This document shows positions 28,601 to 34,500 of a DNA stretch of 64,000 nt, one piece after another. Each line of letters begins with the position of its first letter. Position 1 is the first letter of the stretch. The DNA is from Actinomadura rupiterrae. GTDB lineage: Bacteria > Actinomycetota > Actinomycetes > Streptosporangiales > Streptosporangiaceae. The stretch spans positions 124,001 through 188,000 of the forward strand of contig NZ_JAMZEA010000015.1 in assembly GCF_024172125.1 (NCBI RefSeq), given 5' to 3'. The notes beneath the pieces were generated by a model. That model was not told the origin of the DNA. It made no database searches and saw only the letters and a list, made by a program, of their open reading frames with translations. Position numbers and translations under genes: made by a program.

Positions 28601-31471
28601 GGCCGCGTCGTCCGCCTGGCCGACGACGACCTGGACGGCGACGCCGCCGCGCTCGGGCAGGACGAGCGGCGCCTCGATCGTCAGGTCCTCGACGCGTCCG
28701 CAACCGACCTCGTCGCCCGCGCGGACGGCCAGCTCCACGAACCCGGTCCCGGGGAAGAGCACCGCGCCGCCGACGACGTGATCGGCGAGCCACGGCTGAG
28801 CGCTCGCCGAAAGCCGTCCGGTGAACACCACCTCGTCCGAGCCGGCGACCATCACGGTCGCGCCGAGCAGCGGATGCCGCGCCGCTCCGAGGCCCATCGA
28901 GGCGGGGTCGCCGTTGGCGGCCTCGTCGATCCGCCAGTACCGCTCGCGCTGGAAGGGGTACGTCGGCAGATCGACGCGTTTCGCGCCGCGTCCTTCAAAG
29001 ACCTGGTTCCAGTCGATGTCGGCCCCGGCGGCGAAGAGCCGTCCGATGCCGGTGAACAGGCTCGCGGTTTCGGGGCGGTCGCGGCGCAGGGTCGCGGCCA
29101 TGGTCCCTTCGGCGGTCTGCTGAGCCATCGCGGTCAGCACGCCGTCCGGGCCGATCTCCAGGAAGCGGGTTACGCCTTCGTCGGCGAGGTGTTGGACGTC
29201 GTCGGCGAAGCGGACGGCGTCGCGGACGTGCCTGACCCAGTAATCGGGGGACGTGACGTCCTTCGTGAGCTTGATGGTCGGCTGGTTGTAGGTCACGCTC
29301 TCGGCGACCTTGCGGAACTCGTCCAGCATCGGATCCATCAGCGGCGAGTGGAAGGCATGCGAGACCGTCAGTCGCGTCTGCTTGCGGTCGCTGAACTGCT
29401 CGGCCAGCGCGGCGACCGCGTCCTCTTCGCCGGAGATCACGCACGAGGTCGGGCTGTTCACAGCCGCGATCCCCACGCGGTCATTGAGCAGCGGGAGGAT
29501 CTCGTCCTCGGTGGCCTGGATCGCGACCATCGCACCGCCGGAAGGGAGCGCCTGCATCAGACGTCCGCGCGCGGTGATGAGCTTGGCCGCATCACTCAAG
29601 CTGAGGACGCCCGCGACGTGCGCAGCGGCCAGCTCACCAATCGAGTGACCAGCAAGGAAGTCCGGACGAATCCCCCACGACTCCACCAGCCGGAACAACG
29701 CAACTTCGACAGCGAAAATCGCAGGCTGCGTGAACTGCGTCTGGTTCAGTCTCGTTTCATCGCCCCAGACGACGTCCTTGAGGGGCAGATCGATCGCTTC
29801 GCAGACCTCATCGAACGCTGCGGCGAAGACCGGGAACGTTTCGTACAGCTCGCGACCCATGCCGACGCGCTGGCTGCCCTGACCGGTGAACAGGAAGGCG
29901 GTCAGGCCGTCGCGGACGGTGCCCGTGACGACGTCCGATCCGATCTTGACCGCGCGGTGTTCCAGCGCGGCGCGGCCGGTCGCGGCGGAGTACGCCACGT
30001 CCAGCGCATCGTCCTCCACGGCTGACAGGCGGTCGAGCTGGATCTCCAGGGCTTCGCGCGAACGGGCGGACGCGACCAGCGGCGTCGCAGGCAGTTCGCG
30101 GCGCTCCTGCGGGGCCAATTCCGTCTCGGGTGCGGCTTCAATGATGACGTGGGCGTTGGTGCCGCTGATCCCGAAGGACGACACCGCGCCGCGCCGGAGG
30201 CCGTCGGCCTGCGCGTCCCAATCCTGGGATTCGGTCAGCAGGCGGACGTTGCCCGCCGTCCAGTCGACCTGCGGGGTCGGCTCGTCCACGTGCAGCGTCC
30301 GCGGCAGGACACCGTGCCGGATCGCCTCCACGACCTTGATGACTCCGGCGACGCCGGCGGCGGCCTGCGTGTGGCCGATGTTCGACTTGATCGAGCCCAG
30401 CCACAGCGGACGGTCCCGGTCGCGCCCATAAGTGGCGAGCAGCGCCTGCGCCTCGATCGGGTCGCCGAGCGTCGTGCCCGTCCCGTGGGCTTCGAGGAGG
30501 TCGATCTCGGACGACTCCAGACCGGCGGAGGCGAGGGCCTGTGCGATCACCCGCCGCTGGGACGGCCCGTTCGGCGCGGTCAGGCCGTTGGACGCACCGT
30601 CCTGGTTGATCGCCGAGCCGCGCACGACCGCGAGAACCGGGTGCCCGAGCCGCTGGGCGTCGGAGAGGCGCTCGACGACGAGCATGCCGGCGCCCTCGCC
30701 CCAGCCCGTCCCGTCGGCGGCAGCGGCGAAAGCCTTGCACCGGCCGTCCGCCGCCAGGCCGCGCTGGCGGCTGAACTCCACGAAGGTCTGCGGCGTCGCC
30801 ATGACGGTCACGCCGCCGGCCAGCGCGAGCGAGCACTCCCCCGCGCGCAGCGCCCGCATCGCCCAGTGCAGGGCGACCAGCGACGACGAGCAGGCCGTGT
30901 CGACCGTGACCGCCGGGCCTTCGAGGCCGAGGGTGTAGGCGACGCGTCCGGAGACCAGCGCGCCCATCATGCTGCTCGCCGGGTAGTCGTGGTAGACGAG
31001 CCCTGCGAACACGCCGGTCGGGCTGCCCTTGAGCGACGTCGGGTCGATCCCGGCGCGTTCCAGGGCCTCCCAGGACGTCTCCAGGAGGAGCCGCTGCTGC
31101 GGGTCCATCTGCACGGCCTCGTTCGGGCTGATCCCGAAGAACGCCGGGTCGAAGTCACCCGCGTCGTGCAGGAAACCGCCGACGTTGACGTAGCTGGCGT
31201 CCTCGCGGACGCCGTCCGGGTCGTAGAGGCGACCGACGTCCCAGCCGCGGTCGGACGGGAAGGCGGACACGGCGTCGCCGCCGTCCGCGACCAGCCGCCA
31301 CAGCTCCTCGGGCGAGGTGACGCCGCCGGGGAAGCGGCAGGCCATCCCGACGACCGCGATCGGCTCGCGGTCCCGGTCCTCGACCTCGCGGAGCCGCTGC
31401 CGGGTCTGCTGCAGCTCGGCGGCGGCCCGGCGCAGGTAGTCGCGCAGGCGGTCGTCGTTCGACATCTCCAT
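16700..31471 (-). CDS. Type I modular PKS, three modules (PKS B)
   Basis: A 4923-residue synthase. Docking helix 1-35, then three KS-AT-DH-KR-ACP modules. Module 1: KS Cys194, AT Ser610, DH His898/Asp1060, KR Tyr1428, ACP Ser1593. Module 2: KS Cys1812, AT Ser2231, DH His2511/Asp2672, KR Tyr3032, ACP Ser3194. Module 3: KS Cys3412, AT Ser3830, DH His4111/Asp4267, KR Tyr4636, ACP Ser4797. All ATs carry GHSIG and HAFH (malonyl); all KRs carry LDD (B type); no ER. The module 3 DH reads HTIGDAVVFP, with Asp4115 where the conserved Gly belongs. The C-terminal docking region (4845-4923) contains RLRDAGLMDALLELA and AIDDLDTDSLI. ATG 31471 follows GGATGGG; ATG 31465 is an alternative. The modules are strongly alike, suggesting recent duplication or gene conversion. 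Confidence 0.96.
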   Translation of the reverse strand: MEMSNDDRLRDYLRRAAAELQQTRQRLREVEDRDREPIAVVGMACRFPGGVTSPEELWRLVADGGDAVSAFPSDRGWDVGRLYDPDGVREDASYVNVGGFLHDAGDFDPAFFGISPNEAVQMDPQQRLLLETSWEALERAGIDPTSLKGSPTGVFAGLVYHDYPASSMMGALVSGRVAYTLGLEGPAVTVDTACSSSLVALHWAMRALRAGECSLALAGGVTVMATPQTFVEFSRQRGLAADGRCKAFAAAADGTGWGEGAGMLVVERLSDAQRLGHPVLAVVRGSAINQDGASNGLTAPNGPSQRRVIAQALASAGLESSEIDLLEAHGTGTTLGDPIEAQALLATYGRDRDRPLWLGSIKSNIGHTQAAAGVAGVIKVVEAIRHGVLPRTLHVDEPTPQVDWTAGNVRLLTESQDWDAQADGLRRGAVSSFGISGTNAHVIIEAAPETELAPQERRELPATPLVASARSREALEIQLDRLSAVEDDALDVAYSAATGRAALEHRAVKIGSDVVTGTVRDGLTAFLFTGQGSQRVGMGRELYETFPVFAAAFDEVCEAIDLPLKDVVWGDETRLNQTQFTQPAIFAVEVALFRLVESWGIRPDFLAGHSIGELAAAHVAGVLSLSDAAKLITARGRLMQALPSGGAMVAIQATEDEILPLLNDRVGIAAVNSPTSCVISGEEDAVAALAEQFSDRKQTRLTVSHAFHSPLMDPMLDEFRKVAESVTYNQPTIKLTKDVTSPDYWVRHVRDAVRFADDVQHLADEGVTRFLEIGPDGVLTAMAQQTAEGTMAATLRRDRPETASLFTGIGRLFAAGADIDWNQVFEGRGAKRVDLPTYPFQRERYWRIDEAANGDPASMGLGAARHPLLGATVMVAGSDEVVFTGRLSASAQPWLADHVVGGAVLFPGTGFVELAVRAGDEVGCGRVEDLTIEAPLVLPERGGVAVQVVVGQADDAARRTLRIFSRDEDAIDLPWTQHASGFLTAAPATRGTDLTHWPPTGEQLDLDGFYAELADAGLAYGPVFQGLKRVWRHGDEVFAEVEAPSGTEAGAFGLHPAVLDAALHAIALSGAVEGGEASLPFSWSGVELHASGASALRVRITRVREGQVALTVADAAGDPVASVEALALRPLAAVQTEARADALYRVAWTRVAPTGDTPAETDVLRITTSDIRVALNETLTALQTAGGNLAIVTRGAVSPDGAVSPDGEDVTDLAGAAVWGLVRSAQSEDPGRFVLIDVDDDNADLAQALATNEPQIALRSGETFAPRLARLALTADSDPSDFGDSVLITGASGALGGLFAKHLVAEHGVRNLLLTSRRGPDAPGAAELAGELTAQGATVEIVACDVSDRDALAELLAGRTLTGVVHAAGVLDDGVIASLTPERLDHVLRPKVDAALHLHELTREMDLGAFVLFSSAAGVIGAPGQGNYAAANAVLDALAEHRRASGLAAQSLAWGPWSQVGGMAGTLDDADRSRMSRGGVLPIAPDDGLALFDTAVRAEAPTAIPLKLDLAAVRASGAVPELLRGLVPAVSRGAAGSRADADGLHRSLAGRTEDERLDVLLALVRARSAAALGYPGPDAVDPDRAFRDLGVDSLAAVELRNGLSEATGLRLAATLVFDYPTPAVLARYLLDELSGTADDATLLPATTVSASDADDPIAIVAMSCRYPGGVTSPDELWRLVADGVDAISDFPSDRGWDIGRIFDPDGTRPQTSYVNEGGFLHDAPRFDADFFGISPNEALVIDPQQRLLLEASWEVLERAGIDPTSLKGSPTGVWAGMMYHDYTYNSSTGAIASGRVSYTLGLEGPAVTVDTACSSSLVALHMAAQALRSGECSLALVGGVAVMATPETFVEFSEQRGLSRDARCKSFAAAADGTIWAEGVGMLLVERLSDARRNGHPVVAIVRGSALNQDGASNGLTAPNGPSQRRVIRQALANAGLTTSDVDAVEAHGTGTTLGDPIEAQALLATYGRDRDRPLWLGSIKSNIGHTQAAAGVASIIKMIEAMRHGVLPRTLHVDEPSPQVDWDAGQVELLTEAREWPREDRPRRAGISSFGISGTNAHVIIEEPPAPEPAARDERRDLPAVPLVASAKTADALEAQVRSLTAFAQDRNELDVAFSAATGRAALEHRAVIIGDETVTGVATTGKLAFLFTGQGSQRVGMGRELYETFPVFASAFDEVCEAIDLPLKDVIWGDETKLNQTRFTQPAIFALEVALFRLVESWGIKPDFLVGHSIGELAAAQVAGVLSLSDAAKLITARGRLMQALPPGGAMVAIQATEDEITPLLNEHVSIAALNSPTSLVISGEENAVAELAEQLGDRKQTRLTVSHAFHSPLMDPMLDEFRAVAESLAFNEPTIKLTKDVTSPEYWVRHVREAVRFADDVQQLADEGVTRFLEIGPDGVLTAMAQQTAEGTMAATLRRDRPETASLFTGIGRLFTAGVAIDWNAVFAGRGAQRVELPTYPFQREFFWIEQGRGLDASDHPLLDAAVSVAGADQIVLSGRLSPASQSWLAEHTIGGTTIFPGAGFVELAVRAGDEVDCGRIDELMIEAPLVLPERGTVAVQVVVGAADDAGRRTVEVYSRDEDAMLRPWTRHVEGTLAASTTKAAPLTQWPPADAEPVAVDTLYADLAAAGLDYGPVFQGLRAAWRGGDGEVFAEVVLNGDPDRFGLHPALLDSALHAIPLLSTDERVVLPFAWSGVELHASGAEMLRVRVAASGQDQVTLDAADGTGEPVISVASLALRPLADQRATRADSLFQVEWAPVAAAGEAPADVTILKIVDADARTALHRALEALQSATTGTLAIVTNGAVSLDNEDVTDLAGAAARGLVRSAQSEDPGRFVLIDAADDAYIALALATGEQQVAVRDGQAYAPRLIPADAAPQPEPSTVFGESVLVTGALGALGGLVARHLVTEHGVRNLLLTSRRGMNAPGATELAEELARLGATVEIAACDVADREALAELLDGRTLTGVVHAAGVLDDGVISSLTPERIDHVLAPKAEAALHLHELTRDMDLGAFVLFSSAAGVLGAPGQGNYAAANAFLDALAAHRRANGLPAQSLAWGLWESDAGMAAVLDDRDRQRIDRSGVTGLSAEHGLELLDTAGTLEPSLLVPMKLDATSLAGGDVPYMLRGLVRGRGRRVARGEASAFQERLGQVAAGEREAFVLDLVRRQTAAIVGHAGPEAIAPDRAFRDLGFDSLAAVELRNGLGEATGLRLAATLVFDYPTPAVLARHLLDELSGTVADVPAALARVAAAPDDDPIAIIGMSCRYPGGVASPDDLWRLVADGVDAISGFPSDRGWDLDRVYDPTRTRPETSYVDQGGFLYDAAEFDPAFFGISPNEALTMDPQQRLLLEASWEALERAGIDPTSLKGSPTGVFAGMMYHDYTYNSSTGAIASGRVSYTLGLEGPAVTVDTACSSSLVALHWAIQALRSGECTLALAGGVTVMATPQTFIEFSRQRGMASDGRCKSFSSSTDGTGWGEGVGMLLVERLSDARRNGHQVLAVVRGTAINQDGASNGLTAPNGPSQRRVIAQALAVAGLAPSEIDMVEAHGTGTTLGDPIEAQALLATYGRDRDGGEPLWLGSIKSNIGHTQAAAGVAGIIKVVQAIRNGTMPRTLHVDEPTPQVDWTEGEVRLLTEPRDWPGREAPRRAAVSSFGISGTNAHVIIEEAPAPDGAPAERNDLPVVPLVATAKTAEALHAQLDRLTAVADDALDVAYSAATGRAALEHRAVVVGDETVTGVASEGRLAFLFTGQGSQRVGMGRELHETFPVFASAFDEVCEAIDIPLKDVIWDDEDRLNQTEFTQPAIFALEVALFRLVESWGIRPDLLVGHSIGELAAAHVAGVLNLDDAARMITARARLMQLLPAGGAMVAIQATEDEITPHLTDHVGIAAVNSPSSLVISGTEGAVADVAQKFGDRKQTSLTVSHAFHSLLMDPMLDAFREVAESVTYNEPTIRLVKDVATPEYWVRHVRDAVRFADDVQRLADEGVTRFLEIGPDGVLAAMAQQTVDGTMAASLRRDRDEVASLFTAIGRLFTTGVPVDWNAVFDGRGARHVELPTYPFQRQRFWAEAPDASGDDTGNPLLTSLVELPDDGGVVFTGRLSADAHPWLADHTIGDAVVFPGTGLVELAIRAGDEVGCGRVEDLAIEAPLVLPANGGVRIRVTAGAADDGGRRPVSIHSHTGEDWIRHAEGILTRPSAEPAAVTQWPPAAEPVDLDGFYDQMADAGLTYGPAFQGLRAAWRGGDGEVFAEVVLNGDPERFGLHPALLDSALHAIALTGGEPSLPFSWSGVELHATGARTLRVRIARDGDGAVSIEAADESGSPVASVGALALRPFSPDAFGGTPTGHRSLFEVAWTPVTAAANPNQDDAEVLRIQGTDPRSALHDVLAALQSETPRLVIVTDGAVSVDGEDVTDLAGAAVWGLIRSAQSEDPERVVVIDAAGDTDIALARATGEPQVAVRDGKAYAPRLVRAASAEQDTSVEQDAPTGGFGTGTVLITGATGALGGIIARHLVAERQVRSLLLTSRRGEAAPGAKELRRELTDLGADVEFAACDTSDREALAALLDGRALTGVIHAAGALDDGVIESLTPDRLDRVFAPKAEAALHLHELTQDMDLDAFVLFSSAAGVLGAPGQGNYAAANAFLDALAAHRRANGLPAQSLAWGLWESDDGMAANADGTRLARGGAAALPIAEGLELFDLAGTLDTPLLVPMSLDTKALDPAEVPAMLRGLARGGTRRTVANGAGGAAELRRLAALPADERQDELLHIVRTLAAAVLGHAGPEAVEPDRAFGDLGFDSLAAVEFRTGLGAAIGLRLPPTLVFDHPNARVLAGHLADEIAPEDAGGAGDEDAVRRALAAIPLTRLRDAGLMDALLELAGIAAPDAPAADGGGGDAIDDLDTDSLISMALDGAGAGLDAGDATWEA

Positions 31472-31497
31472 CAACCCATCCGGTGAGGTACGAAGAT

Positions 31498-31545
31498 CGG
31501 TGCGGGGGCGGGGCGTTGGGCGGGGCGTTGGGCGGGGCGGGCGGT
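31498..31545. repeat. G/C tandem repeat just after the PKS A stop
   Basis: The 73-nt gap between PKS A and PKS B starts, right after the PKS A TGA, with repeats of about 13 bp based on GGGCGGGGCGTT (plus strand). The G-runs lie on the plus strand, so the transcript is C-rich here. Confidence 0.65.
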
Positions 31546-34500
31546 CAGGAGAACCCGAGTTCCTTGTCCAGGGCGTCGAACAGCTCGCTGTCGGACGCGG
31601 ACGTGAAGTCGGTCGCCGCCTCGGCGGTCGCGGCCTCGCGGGTGCGGCGCAGGACCGCCTCAAGGCGGGCCGTCACCCGGACGCGGGCGTCGTCGGATGC
31701 GTCGAGGCCGGTCAGGGCGGCCTCCAGGCGGTCCAGCTCGGCCAGCAGCGGCTCGGCCGGGTCGGTCTCCGCGGGCCGCAGCTCTTCGCTGAGGTGGACG
31801 GCGACGGCGCGCGCGGACGGGTGGTCGAACACCAGCGTCGCGGGCAGCTTCAGGCCGGTCTCGGCGTTCAGCGCGTTCCGCAGCTCGACGGCGGCGAGCG
31901 AGGTGAAGCCCATCTCGTTGAACGCGCGGTCGGGTTCGACCGCTGCCGCGCCTTCGTGTCCGAGGATGCGTGCCACGCGATCGCGGACGGTTTCCAGGAG
32001 GAGGCGTTCGCGTTCCGCGTCGGTCAGGCCGTCCAGACGGGCTTCCCAGGACACCGGGGCGTTCGTGCGTGTGCGCACGAGGCCGCTGAGCATCGGCGGG
32101 ACGAGTCCGAGCTCGGCCTGGTCGCGCAGCGCGGCGAGGTCGAACCGTACCGGCACGGTCGCGGCGGGACGTCCGGGTTGTGTCGCGGCGTCGAAGAGGG
32201 CCAGGCCGTCCTCGGGGGTCAGCGGCGGCATGCCGGAGCGGGCGAGGCGCTGCACCTCGGCGTCGTCCATGCGGTCGGCCATGCCGCCGACCTGCGTCCA
32301 CGGGCCCCAGCCGAGGGATAGCGCGGGCAGGCCCTGCGCGGCCCGGTTGCGGGCGAGCGCGTCCAGGTAGGCGTTGGCGGCGGCGTAATTGCCCTGGCCT
32401 GCGCCTCCAAGCGTGCCCGCGATGGACGAGAACAGGACGAAGGCCGTCAAGTTCTGGTTGCGGGTGAGTTCGTCGAGGTTGCGGGCGGCGTCCAGCTTGG
32501 GACGCAGGACGTTGTCGAGCCGCTCTTGCGTGAGCGCGCCGATGAGCGCGTCGTCCAGGACGCCCGCCGAGTGGATGACGCCGGTGAGCGTCCTGTTCTT
32601 GAGAAGGTTCTCTACCGCGCTGCGGTCGGCGACATCGCAGGCGGCGATCTCGACCGCTGCGCCTTGCTTTTTCAGTTCGGCGGCGAGTTCGGCGGCGCCT
32701 GGCGTGTCCATGCCGCGCCGGCTGGTCAGGAGGAGGTCGTGGACGCCGTGGTTCTCGACCAGGTGCCGGGCGACGAGGGCGCCGAGGCCGCTCGTCCCGC
32801 CAGTGATGAGGACTGTGCCGTCGGTGTTCCAGATCGGGGCGTTGGTGCTGGTGGCGGGTACGCGCGCGAGGCGCGGGACGCGGATCTCCCCGCCGCGAAC
32901 GACCAGTTCCGGCTCGTCGTGATGCGCGATCTCGTCGGGGATGCTTTGCGTTTCGGCGTCCAGGTCGAGGAGGACGAAACGTCCGGGATGCTCGGCTTCA
33001 GCGGCCCTGACCAGACCGGGGACGGCCGCGTGGCCCAGATTGGAACCGTCGGTCGCGCCGTGCGTGACGATGACGAGCCGTTCGTCCTCGGGGCGGTCGG
33101 CGCCCAGCCAGCTCTGGATGGCCGTGAGAACGTCGTTGACGACTGCGCGGGCTGCCTGCGGAGTGTCGTCGCTCGGCTGCGGGCACTCGTAGACCACGCG
33201 CGGCCCGTGGTTCTCGCTGGTCGAGGTTGCTGCGACCCACTCAATGTGGAAGAGGGAATCGCGTCCGCCCGTTGCGGCGCGCAGCTCGTCCGGCGTGATC
33301 GGCCGGGTCTCCGCCGACTCGATCGACAGCGTGCCGTCCGCATTCAACTCAACGCCCTGCCAGGCGTGGGCAAGCGTGGCCGTGTCGTGTTCGTCAAGAC
33401 CCGCAGCCTTGAGCAGGGCCGCGTATGAGTCTTCGTCGCGCGGGCTGTTCGTCGTGGCTTCGCCGGTCAGGACGGCTTCGGCGTGCTTGATCCAGGCCGT
33501 GTCGTCATTGCGGCGCGAGTGGACGCTGAGTGTGCCGTCCGTTTCGACTAGGACGCGGAGGCTCTGCGTTTCGTCGTCGGCGAGGATCAGCGGCGTGGCG
33601 ACGTTGAGTTCGTCGACCCGTCCGCGGCCTGTCTGCTCGGCGCCGAACAAGGCGAGTTCGAGGAAAACCTCACCCGGCACGACGACCGCGCCGAAAGCGT
33701 CGTGCGCGGCGAGCCAGGGCTGAGCGTCCAGCGAGACGCGTCCGGTGAAGACCGTTCCCTTGTCGTCCGGCAGCTCGACCAGGGCGGTGAGCAGCGGATG
33801 CTCGACGGAGTCGGCGCCGGCGGCGGCCTTCGGCTGCTCCAGCAGCCAGTACCGCTTGCGCTGGAAGGGGTAGGTGGGCAGGTCTACGCGGCGTGCGCCG
33901 CGTCCATCGAAGACCTTGTTCCAGTCGACGTCCACGCCGTTGGCGAAGAGGAGTCCGATGGCCAGGAAGAGGCTCGCGATCTCGGGCTTCTCGCGGCGGA
34001 GGGACGCTGCCATCGTGCCGTCCGCGGTCTGCTGAGCCATCGCGGTCAGCACACCGTCCGGACCGATCTCCAGGAACCGGCTAACGCCCTCAGCGGCAAG
34101 CTGCTGGACGTCGTCGGCGAACCGGACAGCGTCGCGGACGTGCTTGACCCAGTACTCAGGCGTGGTGACGTCCTTGACGAGCCGGATCTCGGGCCCGTTG
34201 TAAGTGATCGACTCGGCGACCTTGCGGAAGTCGTCCAGCATCGGATCCATGAGCGGCGAGTGGAACGCATGCGAGACGCTCAAGCGCGTCTGCTTCCGAT
34301 CGCCGAACTGTTGGGCGACCTTTGCGACCGCGTCCTCGGTACCCGAGATGACCAGCGAGGACGGGCTGTTCACGGCCGCGATGCTCACGTCGTTGTCGAG
34401 CAGCGGCGTGACCTCGTCCTCGGTCGCCTGGATCGCGACCATCGCACCGCCACCTGGTAGCGCCTGCATCAGACTGCCGCGCGCGGAGATGAGCTTCGCC

